This document shows, in pieces, positions 17,797 through 26,969 of a stretch of DNA of 64,000 nt (position 1 is its first letter; each line of letters opens with the position of its first letter). The stretch covers positions 62,001 through 126,000 of the forward strand of contig JAEUVJ010000002.1 in assembly GCA_016787085.1 (NCBI GenBank), written 5' to 3'. Under the pieces are notes generated by a model that was not told the DNA's origin, made no database searches, and saw nothing but the letters and a program-made list of their open reading frames with translations. The DNA comes from Chitinophagaceae bacterium (GTDB taxonomy: Bacteria > Bacteroidota > Bacteroidia > Chitinophagales > Chitinophagaceae). Made by a program: the position numbers and the translations under genes.

Positions 17797-19188
17797 TTAC
17801 AGCAGCGTTCCTTTCAAAAACAGGAAAGCCAGGGAGAAATAGATGAGTAAACCGGTTACATCCACCAGCGTAGCGACAAAGGGTGTGGAAGACGCAGCGG
17901 GATCGGCGCCGAGTCGCTTTAAAATAAGCGGCAGCATAGAACCCATCAGCGAGCCCCAGAGCACAATGCCTATTAAGGAAAAGCCTACGGTAAAGGCAAT
18001 GCGGAGATAATGTTCGCCAAAGGTATCCGGGGTGAACAGGTGCCAGATACTGATCACGGAAATGCCAATTAAGCAAAGCGTGATACCGAGCATAAGGCCG
18101 GAGAGTATCTCGCGGCGCATGATACGCCACCAGTCGGTGAGGGTGACCTCACCCAATGCCATTGCCTGTATGATCAGGGTGGAGGCTTGCGATCCGCTGT
18201 TGCCGCCACTGGAAATGATCAGGGGGATAAAGGTGGCCAGGATGACCACTTTGGCAATTTCATTTTGAAACTGCTGCATCGCGGCGATGGTGATCAGTTC
18301 GCCAAAGAACAGGATGATAAGCCAGACGATCCTTTTTTTGAACAGCCGGAATAACGGCATCTCGATATAGGGTTCTTCCAATGCAGCGGTACCCCCCATT
18401 TTTTGCATGTCTTCGCTGAACTCTTCCCCCGCCACCCAAAGGACATCATCTATCGTAACAATGCCCAGTAGTTTGTTGCTTTTGCTTACTACCGGCAGCG
18501 CTACCCGGTTATTCATTTTGAAGACCTCGCTGGCCGTTTCCTGGTCATCCTCGGGGTGCAGCGCTACCACACGGTCATCCATAAGTTCCGATACTTTTAT
18601 GTCGGGCGGGTTGAGAATAAAATCACGGATGCGGATATCATCCAGCAATTCGCCTTTATTATTGATGACGTAGATCACGTTGATGGTCTCGCTGTCTTTG
18701 CCGAATTTCCGGATGGTAGAAAATACTTCTTCGATCGTGTTGTGCGGATAGACATACACATAATCGGGTGTCATCAGTCTTCCGATACTGTTTTCCGGGT
18801 AACCCAGCAGCGATAGCGTAACTTTCCTTTCTTCCGGATCAAGCAGTTTGATCAGTTCCCGAACAGCATTGCTGGGCAACTCTTCGAGGAAGTCGGTACG
18901 GTCATCAGCGGGCAGCTCATTCAGCAAGGATGCAACCGTATTCGGCGGCAATGCCTTGATGATTCTTTTCTGTATAGACAGTTCCAGTATCTTGAATACG
19001 CTGGCGGCCCGGTTCACCGACATGGAAGCGATGATACTGCTTTCGTACTCCGGGAATTCATCTATCAGGGCGGCCACATCACTGATGTTCTGGTCGTTCA
19101 GAAAATCCCTGATCTGTAACTTATCCTCCGTTTGAATAATGGCTTCAAACATTTCCCTGATAGTAATATGTTCCTGCTCCGGCTGCAT
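17797..19188 (-). CDS. mgtE: Magnesium transporter MgtE
   Basis: A 463-residue Mg2+ channel. The N-terminal domain (about 1-130) carries the helical MgtE_N repeats such as LLNELPADDRTDFLEELP. Two CBS domains follow (about 140-260) and act as the cytoplasmic Mg2+ sensor. Five membrane segments form the C-terminal pore (about 285-460), including the conserved GGNSGSQASTL selectivity segment. The length is standard. The gene starts 4 bases after a -7-like box, so its transcript may lack a leader. No M-box-like structure is visible. Confidence 0.95.
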   Translation of the reverse strand: MQPEQEHITIREMFEAIIQTEDKLQIRDFLNDQNISDVAALIDEFPEYESSIIASMSVNRAASVFKILELSIQKRIIKALPPNTVASLLNELPADDRTDFLEELPSNAVRELIKLLDPEERKVTLSLLGYPENSIGRLMTPDYVYVYPHNTIEEVFSTIRKFGKDSETINVIYVINNKGELLDDIRIRDFILNPPDIKVSELMDDRVVALHPEDDQETASEVFKMNNRVALPVVSKSNKLLGIVTIDDVLWVAGEEFSEDMQKMGGTAALEEPYIEMPLFRLFKKRIVWLIILFFGELITIAAMQQFQNEIAKVVILATFIPLIISSGGNSGSQASTLIIQAMALGEVTLTDWWRIMRREILSGLMLGITLCLIGISVISIWHLFTPDTFGEHYLRIAFTVGFSLIGIVLWGSLMGSMLPLILKRLGADPAASSTPFVATLVDVTGLLIYFSLAFLFLKGTLL

Positions 19189-19192
19189 GTTT

Positions 19193-19200
19193 CAAAAATA
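19193..19200 (-). promoter_or_regulatory. Candidate -7 promoter box for mgtE
   Basis: TATTTTTG on the minus strand, 4 bases before the mgtE ATG at 19188. If used, transcription would begin at or just after the start codon. Confidence 0.4.
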
Positions 19201-19292
19201 CGAAGTACAGGTAAGAAGTCCGAAGCCGGATGCAGGAAGTCAGAATTAAATAACAAGCATATTACGCTGATCTTTGTTTATGGCGGTACTTC

Positions 19293-19300
19293 TAACTTTG
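19293..19300 (+). promoter_or_regulatory. Candidate -7 promoter box for the SET gene
   Basis: TAACTTTG, 8 bases upstream of the ATG at 19309. A TTTG at 19273-19276 is nearby but 16 rather than about 20 bases away. Confidence 0.4.
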
Positions 19301-19308
19301 CCATTACG

Positions 19309-19692
19309 ATGATCTTACCATTTTTATTTATTGCTTCTGCTGATGATAAGGGAAGGGGTGTTTTTACATCGGAGAATATTGAAGAAAACACAGTAGTGGA
19401 GATCGCCCCTGTGATCGTAATGAGCAGGGAGGAACGCCGGCTGCTGGACCAAACCCTGCTGCACGATTATATCTTTGAATGGGGGGTAAAAAAAGAGCAG
19501 TGCTGCATGGCCTTAGGCTATGTGCCTGTTTATAATCATTCCTATCGTTCCAATTGTGAGTATGAAATGGATTTCGATACCCTGACGATCAGTATCCGGA
19601 CGGTACGCTTTATCAAAGCAGGGGAGGAGCTTTTTATTAATTATAACGGCGAATGGAATGACAGTAAACCTGTCTGGTTTGATACCCGGTAA
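19309..19692 (+). CDS. SET-domain protein
   Basis: A 128-residue stand-alone SET domain, a fold of protein lysine methyltransferases. Visible motifs: KGRGVFTSENIEENTVVEIAP (split around residues 13-33), the NHS box in VYNHSYRSNCEY, and the C-terminal GEELFINYNGEW segment that completes the cofactor pocket. The ATG at 19309 gives the canonical beginning; earlier in-frame codons run into the mgtE leader. Bacterial members are small and their substrates are mostly unknown. It ends at a long hairpin shared with the convergent CHRD gene. Confidence 0.85.
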   Translation: MILPFLFIASADDKGRGVFTSENIEENTVVEIAPVIVMSREERRLLDQTLLHDYIFEWGVKKEQCCMALGYVPVYNHSYRSNCEYEMDFDTLTISIRTVRFIKAGEELFINYNGEWNDSKPVWFDTR

Positions 19693-19695
19693 ATA

Positions 19696-19735
19696 AATAA
19701 CCCGTCCCGCCATTTGGCGGGACGGGTTATTTTAT
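19696..19735. terminator. Bidirectional terminator, 16-bp stem
   Basis: AATAACCCGTCCCGCC (19696-19711) pairs perfectly with its complement at 19716-19731 around ATTT, with T-rich sequence on the right and A-rich sequence on the left. It serves both the SET gene and the convergent CHRD gene. Confidence 0.88.
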
Positions 19736-19753
19736 TATAAATGGTCTGTAAGC

Positions 19754-20233
19754 TTACTGGAACCTGATCTGTCCGCGTATCTCGCCGCCAGGATAGGTTT
19801 TCGTGTGAATATTCACATAATACAAATGGTTCAGCAGGTCTTCTTCTTTTATCCTTGCGCCATCCACCAGCAATGTGCCGGTATAACTGCCCCCCCTGAA
19901 GGGGAATACGGCCTCGTTCCGGGTGGTCAGGATATTTTGAACAATAGAAGCTGCATACCCGGTTGGCGCCAGTCCATGGATATGGATGCCTACGATGGTA
20001 TCGGCCAATCCCGACCAGCGAAAAGTATATTGCAATAGTTTACTCTTTTTGCTATAAAAGACATTCAAAGAGCCTGTCGCTGCAGAAACATTGGCAGGGG
20101 TCTCCTGGGCGCCGGTCATCGCTATCTCTGTTTTGACGTATTCCGATGAGGGTCCTTTTTCAAAATTCCTTTCGCAGGAAGAGACAAAAAATAAAATAAG
20201 TGATGAAAGTGCAGATAGTTTAAGCAGTCGCAT
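19754..20233 (-). CDS. CHRD-domain lipoprotein
   Basis: A 159-residue predicted lipoprotein. The signal ends in the lipobox FVSSC (Cys near 21). A CHRD domain (chordin-like, about 35-158) follows, with the typical AQETPANVSAATGSLNVFY, IHIHGLAPTG and HTKTYPGGEIRGQI motifs. The ATG at 20233 begins the signal peptide; an upstream ATG adds 20 residues that do not fit. CHRD domains occur in extracytoplasmic proteins of many bacteria with no defined activity. Confidence 0.9.
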   Translation of the reverse strand: MRLLKLSALSSLILFFVSSCERNFEKGPSSEYVKTEIAMTGAQETPANVSAATGSLNVFYSKKSKLLQYTFRWSGLADTIVGIHIHGLAPTGYAASIVQNILTTRNEAVFPFRGGSYTGTLLVDGARIKEEDLLNHLYYVNIHTKTYPGGEIRGQIRFQ

Positions 20234-20400
20234 AGTCGCATGATTTGCAGTAAAAATAGGTTTTTTTTGTATTTGGCAATCAGTGTACTCCATTTTTCGC
20301 CCGAAGCCTTTGTTAATGTGGAAAATGATCTGCCATCCATCAGAAAGAATGGATAATTGGATGGAAATATTCCTAACTTATCGGCTCCAAAACCAACAAC

Positions 20401-21594
20401 ATGGCGGAGTTGACCGTTTCTAAACAGCGCATCCAGTCTATTGATCTTTTACGGGGTATTGTGATCATCATCATGGCCCTGGACCATGTCCGGGATTTTT
20501 TTCATATCGCCGGGGCTTCTGATGTGCCGACCAACCTGGCCACCACTACGCCGGTATTGTTCCTTACCCGGTGGATCACCCATTTCTGTGCCCCGGTATT
20601 TGTTTTCCTGGCGGGTACTTCCGCTTTTTTACAAGGAATGCGGAAACCGAAAAAAGAACTGAGCCTCTTTCTAATCAAAAGGGGTTTATGGCTTGTGCTG
20701 ATGGAGCTGGTGATCGTGACGCTGGGCATCACCTTTGATCCGGCTTACCACATATTCATCTTGCAGGTGATCTGGGCTATCGGTGCAAGTATGATCATAC
20801 TGGGTTTGCTGGTGCGGTTCCCCTATCCGGTTATCCTTATCTATGGTTTGCTGATCGTCTTCTTTCACAACCTGGCCGATGTACCTGAGAAGATAAATGG
20901 AGGACCATCTGGTTTTTTGTGGAACCTCGTGCATGGCAATTTTTATTTCCAGTCATTGGGCGAAGGCCGGGGTTTGCTGATCGCTTATGCTTTTTTACCG
21001 TGGAGTGGTGTAATGGCGCTGGGTTATTGTTTCGGAAAATTATTTCATCGTGATACCGATACTGTATTCAGAAAAAGAGCATTGATTTATATCGGTTCAT
21101 CGCTGATCCTTCTTTTCTTCATTCTCCGGGGGTTTAATAATTATGGCGACCCTGTTCCCTGGGCGGAGCAATCAAGAGGGAGCATCTATACGATCCTCTC
21201 TTTTTTTAATGCCAATAAATACCCGCCATCGTTGGTGTATATATGTATGACACTGGGCCCGGCTATTTTATTGCTGGTATGTATAGAGAATATAAAGAAC
21301 CGGTTCACGGATTTCTTTATCACCTTTGGGCGGGTACCCTTCTTTTTCTATATCCTGCATTTTTACCTGATCCATATTCTTTGTGTGATCGCTTTCTTTG
21401 CCAGCGGAAAGTATGGAGTGGATAATATTGTGTCACCCGGTTCGCCGTTCCTGTTCCGGCCGCTTGATTTTGGATACAGCTTGTGGGCAGTGTACCTGAT
21501 CTGGATCGCCGTCGTGTTGTCCTTGTATCCTTTGTGTAAAAAATATGACCGCTTTAAGAGTTCGCAGCAAAAATGGTGGACGAGTTATTTGTAG
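20401..21594 (+). CDS. DUF1624 / heparan-glucosaminide acetyltransferase-like membrane protein
   Basis: A 397-residue polytopic inner membrane protein with about ten hydrophobic segments. The N-terminus carries RIQSIDLLRGIVIIIMALDH, the signature of the DUF1624/YeiB-like acyltransferase superfamily that includes lysosomal HGSNAT. The conserved GTSAFLQG segment follows. A transmembrane acetyl transfer to a sugar or other envelope substrate is plausible from the family, but no substrate is known. It converges on mutS. Confidence 0.85.
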   Translation: MAELTVSKQRIQSIDLLRGIVIIIMALDHVRDFFHIAGASDVPTNLATTTPVLFLTRWITHFCAPVFVFLAGTSAFLQGMRKPKKELSLFLIKRGLWLVLMELVIVTLGITFDPAYHIFILQVIWAIGASMIILGLLVRFPYPVILIYGLLIVFFHNLADVPEKINGGPSGFLWNLVHGNFYFQSLGEGRGLLIAYAFLPWSGVMALGYCFGKLFHRDTDTVFRKRALIYIGSSLILLFFILRGFNNYGDPVPWAEQSRGSIYTILSFFNANKYPPSLVYICMTLGPAILLLVCIENIKNRFTDFFITFGRVPFFFYILHFYLIHILCVIAFFASGKYGVDNIVSPGSPFLFRPLDFGYSLWAVYLIWIAVVLSLYPLCKKYDRFKSSQQKWWTSYL

Positions 21595-21596
21595 CC

Positions 21597-21664
21597 AAAA
21601 GTCAGAGAGTCAAATAAGTCATACCGGTCAAATAACATTACTGACTTTTATGACTCATTTGACC
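21597..21664. terminator. Word-like inverted repeats between convergent genes
   Basis: AAAAGTCAG (21597-21605) pairs with CTGACTTTT (21641-21649), and GGTCAAAT (21626-21633) with ATTTGACC (21657-21664). The spacer is built from repeated GTCA/TGAC words. A terminator for DUF1624 and mutS is plausible. Confidence 0.4.
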
Positions 21665-21677
21665 GAAATGACCTGGT

Positions 21678-24311
21678 CTATTTCAATTTGCTTTTTATCT
21701 CCTGTAGTTTCAGCAACGCCTCCACAGGAGTGAGGCGGTTGATGTCAATACCTTCCAGCAACTTTCTTATTTCATCAAAGGTTTCGCTGTGGGCATCGAA
21801 TATAGAAAGCTGCATCTGCGGCAGGGAAAGATTTTTTACTTTACTATCAAGCTTCCCGCTCCTGGCCTCTGACATCTGGCCTTCTTCGTCTACATGCTTG
21901 CTCTCTAATTGCCTGAGTATATCATTCGCTCTTTCGATCAGTGCCGGGGGCATCCCTGCCATCTTTGCCACATGGATACCAAAACTGTGAGTACTTCCGC
22001 CTCTGGCCAGTTTACGCAGAAAGATGATCTTATTACCCGCTTCTTTATTGGTGATATGATAATTCTTTACCCGGGAGAATTTTTCTTCCAGTTCATTCAG
22101 CTCATGATAGTGGGTAGCGAAAAGTGTTTTCGGCTGATGGGGAGACTGGTGCAGGTATTCGGCAATGCTCCAGGCAATAGAAATACCATCATACGTGGAA
22201 GTGCCCCGGCCGATCTCATCCAATAGTATCAAACTGCGGGGAGTGATGTTGTTGATGATACTGGCTGTCTCATTCATTTCGACCATGAAGGTGGATTCGC
22301 CGCCGGTCAGGTTGTCTGAAGCGCCTACACGGGTGAATATTTTATCAGTCAGGGAGATTTTTGCCTCGCTGGCCGGCACAAAACTTCCCATGTGGGCCAT
22401 CAAAGTAATGAGGGCAGTCTGGCGCAGCAAGGCGCTTTTACCACTCATGTTGGGGCCGGTAAGAATGATGATCTGTTGTGCTGATTTATTTAATTCGAGA
22501 TCATTGCTGATAAAGGTTTCGCCAATGGGTAAATTTCTTTCAATGACCGGGTGCCGCCCTTCTTTGATGATCATTTCCTGGCCTTCATGCAGCAGCGGCT
22601 TTTTATACTGGTACTGCAGGGCATTATGGGCAAAACAGGTAATGCAGTCCAGTATGGCGAGAAGATTGCCATTGCTTTGAACAGGGGCTAAGTAATCAGA
22701 CAGTTCATTCAACAGCGCTTCGTACAATTGCAGTTCGATCTGCAATATCTTTTCCTCCGCCCCGGTGATCTTTTCTTCATATTCTTTTAATTCGGGAGTG
22801 ATGTATCGTTCGGCATTGGCCAGGGTTTGTTTGCGCATCCATGCTTCGGGTACTTTGCTCTTATGCGAATTGGTCACTTCCAGATAATAGCCAAATACAT
22901 TATTGAAGCCGATCTTCAGGGAGGAAATGCCGGTGGCTTCTGCTTCCTTTGCCTGTAGCTGTGCCAGGTATTCTTTGCCGCTGTGTGCGATCTTCCTTAA
23001 CTGGTCGAGCTCTTCGCTCACCTTACTGTTGATCATACCGCCTTTGGACACCAAAGCCGGCGGATTGTCCACGATCTCTTTGAATATCTTTTCAGCGATA
23101 TAAGGACAAGGGTTCAGCGCATCGCCTAATCTTTTCAGGTATTCATTGGATGATGACAGGCATAATTGCTTGATCAGTTCCGCCTGTTTCAATCCCCTTG
23201 CCAGGTGCAGTACTTCTCTTGGATTGATCTTCTTCAAAGGTATCTTGGATACTAATCTTTCAATATCGCCGCATTGTTTGATGGATTGCGAGATCTTGTT
23301 CCGCAGGTCGGTCTCTTTGATCAGGTAGGCTACCAGTTCGAGGCGCTCATTGATCTTATTGATCTCTCTCAACGGGAAAACGATCCAGCGTTTCAGCAAA
23401 CGGGCGCCCATCGGAGATACGGTGTTGTCCAGTACGCTTAATAAGGTATGATTGCCTTCTGAATTGCCATACACCAGTTCCAGGTTGCGGATGGTGAAGC
23501 GGTCCATCCACAAAAAATTATCCCGGTCTATCCGCTGCAGCGAAGTGATATGCTGCAGGTTGGGATGCTCGGTATCTTTTAAATAATGAATGATGGCGCC
23601 TGCTGCAGTCAGCCCGTTCTTTAGTTCTTCCACACCAAAACCTTTCAGCGAATGGGTCTGGAAATGCTTCAGTAATGTATCAACCGCATAGTTGTTATCA
23701 AATATCCATTCATCCAGCGTGTACGTATATACTTTGGCGCCGAAAAACTCTTTAAACGTTTTTTGTTTGTGCCGCTGAAATACTACTTCCGCCGGTTTGA
23801 AGCCCTGTATTAATTTATCGGCATATTCCCGGTCACCTTCTGCCAGTAAAAATTCGCCGGTGGAAATATCCAGGAAAGCCAGCCCGTATTGATCATTATC
23901 TGCAAAGTGAACGGCCGCCAGGAAATTGTTGCTGTGATGTTCAAGCAGTTTATCATTGACAGTGGTGCCCGGTGTCACCATATCGGTGACGCCCCTCTTC
24001 ACAATCCCTTTGGCCTGTTTGGGATCTTCCAGTTGGTCGCAGATCGCCACCCGGTGACCGGCTTTGACCAGTTTGTGTAAATACGTATCCAGCGCATGGT
24101 GCGGAAAACCTGCCAGCTCCAATGAAGAGGCGGCTCCGTTATTTCTTTTGGTCAGCGTAATGCCGAGTATTTGTGAAGCCACCACGGCATCCTGCCCGAA
24201 TGTTTCGTAAAAGTCGCCGACACGGAACAGTAAGATAGCGTCAGGATATTTTTTCTTGATCGCCCCGTGCTGCTGCATTAAAGGAGTTTCGGAAACATTC
24301 GCTTTGGCCAT
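21678..24311 (-). CDS. mutS: DNA mismatch repair protein MutS
   Basis: An 877-residue mismatch-recognition ATPase. The N-terminal mismatch-binding motif FYETF (Phe-x-Glu) is near residue 35. The connector, lever and clamp domains follow. The Walker A is GPNMSGKSALLRQ and the Walker B region LILLDEIGRGTS, with the C-terminal dimerisation region at the end. The linker before the last 40 residues contains MSEARSGKL, encoded by a word-like stretch on the minus strand. ATG at 24311 is used rather than GTG two codons upstream. No mutL is adjacent. Confidence 0.97.
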   Translation of the reverse strand: MAKANVSETPLMQQHGAIKKKYPDAILLFRVGDFYETFGQDAVVASQILGITLTKRNNGAASSLELAGFPHHALDTYLHKLVKAGHRVAICDQLEDPKQAKGIVKRGVTDMVTPGTTVNDKLLEHHSNNFLAAVHFADNDQYGLAFLDISTGEFLLAEGDREYADKLIQGFKPAEVVFQRHKQKTFKEFFGAKVYTYTLDEWIFDNNYAVDTLLKHFQTHSLKGFGVEELKNGLTAAGAIIHYLKDTEHPNLQHITSLQRIDRDNFLWMDRFTIRNLELVYGNSEGNHTLLSVLDNTVSPMGARLLKRWIVFPLREINKINERLELVAYLIKETDLRNKISQSIKQCGDIERLVSKIPLKKINPREVLHLARGLKQAELIKQLCLSSSNEYLKRLGDALNPCPYIAEKIFKEIVDNPPALVSKGGMINSKVSEELDQLRKIAHSGKEYLAQLQAKEAEATGISSLKIGFNNVFGYYLEVTNSHKSKVPEAWMRKQTLANAERYITPELKEYEEKITGAEEKILQIELQLYEALLNELSDYLAPVQSNGNLLAILDCITCFAHNALQYQYKKPLLHEGQEMIIKEGRHPVIERNLPIGETFISNDLELNKSAQQIIILTGPNMSGKSALLRQTALITLMAHMGSFVPASEAKISLTDKIFTRVGASDNLTGGESTFMVEMNETASIINNITPRSLILLDEIGRGTSTYDGISIAWSIAEYLHQSPHQPKTLFATHYHELNELEEKFSRVKNYHITNKEAGNKIIFLRKLARGGSTHSFGIHVAKMAGMPPALIERANDILRQLESKHVDEEGQMSEARSGKLDSKVKNLSLPQMQLSIFDAHSETFDEIRKLLEGIDINRLTPVEALLKLQEIKSKLK

Positions 24312-24341
24312 TGACACGATCCCGTATTAGAAGGGAGGCGG

Positions 24342-24349
24342 CAAAAATA
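24342..24349 (-). promoter_or_regulatory. Candidate -7 promoter box for mutS
   Basis: TATTTTTG on the minus strand, 30 bases before the mutS start. No clear -33 element. Confidence 0.35.
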
Positions 24350-24551
24350 ACGGGTTTGTACGCTATTTAAAAAGGCGGGGATTTGTTTCCTGTAATTGTG
24401 GAGAATTTCTTCCTGTTTTCCCTATAAAAGAAAGGCAGTGAATGGCGGATTGGGTGAAATCGTAAAATGACTATGTGGATGACGGATATCACAGGGTGTG
24501 TTTTTATGTAACATTTTTTCTTCCGGCATCTATTGAGAAACTAAAAACGCC

Positions 24552-26270
24552 ATGAAAAAAATTCTCCTGATCACAGGGATCGTATTATCCTGTGCCCGTC
24601 TGAACGCACAAACCACTGCCCGCAGCAGCGGGGATACCGTCAAAGTGGATGCAGAGATTACCCAGGCCACTGTTTACTTTGGCTACGGCGCCGAGCTGAC
24701 CCATACCGCAAAGGTCCGCGGCAGCAGTAATATCAAAACGATCGTCATTAACCAGCTCAGTACGGCTATTGATGTGAATAGTCTCCAGATCAGTTGCCCG
24801 GAAGATGTGACCTTATTGTCGCACCAGTTCAATCTTTTTTATCCGCAGGCGCCGGTCATCGTCAAAAGCCGTGAAGTGGAAAGGATGGAAGATAGTATTA
24901 AAACGATCGGCAAAGACATCAGCCGAATCCGCAACAGCATTACCATCGAGCAGGAGACGATGACCAAAACAGGGTTGCTTATTGAAACAACAGTGAGTGC
25001 CGGCAGCAGTAATGGTAAGCAACTGACCAGTGAAGAAGTGATCAAACTGGTGGAGTATTACAATGCAAAGATCGAAAAGGCAAAGACCAATATCTTTAAT
25101 CATAACCAGTCCATTGACCTGGCCAATGAACGGATAGCAGGCATACAGAAAAGGATCAATGATGCCATGAAAGCCGACACGCCTGCCAGGCAAAAACCCT
25201 ACGGACAGCTGATCATGCAGGTGATCTGTAAGAATACAGGAGAGATACCTGTGGCCTTATCCTATTATACCAATAATGCGGGCTGGACGCCGATGTATGA
25301 TATCCGGGTGAACTCAAAGACCAATAAAGTGAAACTGGTATATAAGGCATCTGTTACCCAGCATACCGGTATTGACTGGACAAAGACAAAGTTGACGCTG
25401 AGTACAGGCACGCCGAATTTTGGAGTGGCTGCGCCCATTCTTTCTCCCTGGTACCTGCAGTTATATGTTCCTGAACTATATGGTGCTTTGCGCAGAAGCG
25501 CTCCAACAATGAATAATGCCCGTAACATGGTGCAATCGTTCAAAGATGATAAACAATTAAATGAAGTGGTGATAGCCGCGGATGCGGATGGATATAAAGA
25601 AGAGGCCAAAACCATTGACCCGAGCACATTGCAGCAATACACTACACTTAATCAGGGCCAGCTCAATACCAATTTTGAGATTGACTTGCCTTATGATATC
25701 CAAAGCAATGGTAAGATACACAGTGTAACGATCAAAGACCAGGAGATTGATTGCATCCTGAAGAATTATGCCATACCGAGGGTGGATAAGGAAGCGTATC
25801 TGCTGGCAGAAGTAGCCGACTGGCAGAATCTTGACCTGTTGCCGGGCGATGCGAATATCATCATGGATAATACCTATATCGGTAAATCCGTGATTGACCC
25901 GAATACTACGGCAGATACACTGAACCTTTCATTAGGAAAAGACAAAAGGCTGGCGGTAAAACGTTCGCTGGTAAAAGAGCTGAGCAGCCTGAAATCCAGT
26001 GGCGGCAGCAATAAGCAGACATTTACCTACGAGATCACCGTGAAGAACAACAAATTAACAGATGTGAACCTGCTGCTGCAAGACCAATACCCGCTGAGTA
26101 CGATCAAAGAAGTGGAAGTAAAACTGGAAGAAGGCGGCGAAGCCATGGTGAACGAAGAAGTGGGAGTGCTGACATGGAAGATCGCATTGAAGCCGGGAGA
26201 GAGTAAGAAGGTAAGGTTTACGTATAGTGTGAAGTATCCGAAGGACAAGAAGATCGTGAACCTGAAATAA
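24552..26270 (+). CDS. DUF4139 (mucoidy-inhibitor-like) secreted protein
   Basis: A 572-residue protein with a signal peptide (MKKILLITGIVLSCARLNAQ), an N-terminal DUF4140 domain (about 35-130), a helical coiled segment (about 110-200) and a C-terminal DUF4139 domain (about 215-570) ending in LKPGESKKVRFTYSVKYPK. Members resemble MuiA family proteins. The periplasmic or outer-surface function is unknown. About 230 bases upstream hold no other gene and no clear promoter. It ends before a 14-bp hairpin. Confidence 0.85.
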   Translation: MKKILLITGIVLSCARLNAQTTARSSGDTVKVDAEITQATVYFGYGAELTHTAKVRGSSNIKTIVINQLSTAIDVNSLQISCPEDVTLLSHQFNLFYPQAPVIVKSREVERMEDSIKTIGKDISRIRNSITIEQETMTKTGLLIETTVSAGSSNGKQLTSEEVIKLVEYYNAKIEKAKTNIFNHNQSIDLANERIAGIQKRINDAMKADTPARQKPYGQLIMQVICKNTGEIPVALSYYTNNAGWTPMYDIRVNSKTNKVKLVYKASVTQHTGIDWTKTKLTLSTGTPNFGVAAPILSPWYLQLYVPELYGALRRSAPTMNNARNMVQSFKDDKQLNEVVIAADADGYKEEAKTIDPSTLQQYTTLNQGQLNTNFEIDLPYDIQSNGKIHSVTIKDQEIDCILKNYAIPRVDKEAYLLAEVADWQNLDLLPGDANIIMDNTYIGKSVIDPNTTADTLNLSLGKDKRLAVKRSLVKELSSLKSSGGSNKQTFTYEITVKNNKLTDVNLLLQDQYPLSTIKEVEVKLEEGGEAMVNEEVGVLTWKIALKPGESKKVRFTYSVKYPKDKKIVNLK

Positions 26271-26292
26271 GAGAAGCAGTGAGTTGATAGCT

Positions 26293-26332
26293 ATGAGCTG
26301 CGAGCCTTTGAGATCACCGGCTCGCAGCTCAT
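26293..26332 (+). terminator. 14-bp hairpin after the DUF4139 gene
   Basis: ATGAGCTGCGAGCC (26293-26306) pairs exactly with 26319-26332. It lacks a T-run but is the only strong structure before the next promoter box at 26343. Confidence 0.5.
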
Positions 26333-26342
26333 TTCCCGTAGC

Positions 26343-26350
26343 TATATTTG
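26343..26350 (+). promoter_or_regulatory. Candidate -7 promoter box for the TrmH-like gene
   Basis: TATATTTG, 4 bases before the ATG at 26355, suggesting a leaderless or nearly leaderless transcript. Confidence 0.4.
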
Positions 26351-26354
26351 CGCC

Positions 26355-26882
26355 ATGCGAAAACTGAGCATGGAAGAACTGGGCCGCAAGTCGGTGAGGG
26401 AATTCAGGGAGTCGGAGAAGATGCCCATAATCGTAGTATTGGAGAATATCCGCAGCGCCTACAATGTTGGGAGTGTATTCCGCACCTCGGATGCTTTCCT
26501 GATCGAAGCCATATACATTATCGGGTATTCAGCCAAACCTCCGCATAAGGAAATAAAGAAAACGGCATTGGGCGCAGAAGAAACGGTCACCTGGAAGTAT
26601 TTTAAAACATCCGGGGAAGCTATTGAAGAGCTGAGGGTGCAGGGATATAATGTGTATGCCGCCGAACAGGCAGAGGGAAGCTATCAATTAAATGCCATCG
26701 GCTTTGAACCGGATGAAAAGATCGCTGTCGTCTTTGGTAATGAAGTGACCGGGGTGGAGCAATCTACTATTCATTTATGTGATGGCTGTATCGAGATACC
26801 GCAACTGGGAATGAAACATTCGCTGAATATTGCAACTGCGGCGGGTGTCGTATTGTGGGAACTGGTGAGAGGACGAGTGTAA
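26355..26882 (+). CDS. SpoU/TrmH-family RNA 2'-O-methyltransferase
   Basis: A 175-residue SPOUT methyltransferase. The three family motifs are present: NIRSAYNVGSVFRTSDAF (near residue 32), VVFGNEVTGVE (near 119) and IPQLGMKHSLNIATAAGVV (near 146), which form the SAM-binding trefoil knot. It would methylate a ribose in tRNA or rRNA, but the target nucleotide cannot be told from sequence. It lacks the N-terminal substrate-binding domain of RlmB. A 36-bp perfect palindrome follows 37 bases after it. Confidence 0.92.
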   Translation: MRKLSMEELGRKSVREFRESEKMPIIVVLENIRSAYNVGSVFRTSDAFLIEAIYIIGYSAKPPHKEIKKTALGAEETVTWKYFKTSGEAIEELRVQGYNVYAAEQAEGSYQLNAIGFEPDEKIAVVFGNEVTGVEQSTIHLCDGCIEIPQLGMKHSLNIATAAGVVLWELVRGRV

Positions 26883-26919
26883 GATGCTCAGGATATACGA
26901 TATTTGCAGCCCATGGTTA

Positions 26920-26955
26920 AACCACAGCCCACGGTTTAAACCGTGGGCTGTGGTT
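26920..26955. repeat. 36-bp perfect palindrome between trmH-like and ubiA-like genes
   Basis: Two 18-base arms with no loop (AACCACAGCCCACGGTTT and its complement). A related half-copy, CAGCCCATGGTT, lies just upstream at 26908-26918. As RNA it would form a strong hairpin followed by ATTAAAATTTG, so termination is possible. It ends 14 bases before the next start codon. Confidence 0.7.
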
Positions 26956-26969
26956 ATTAAAATTTGTAC

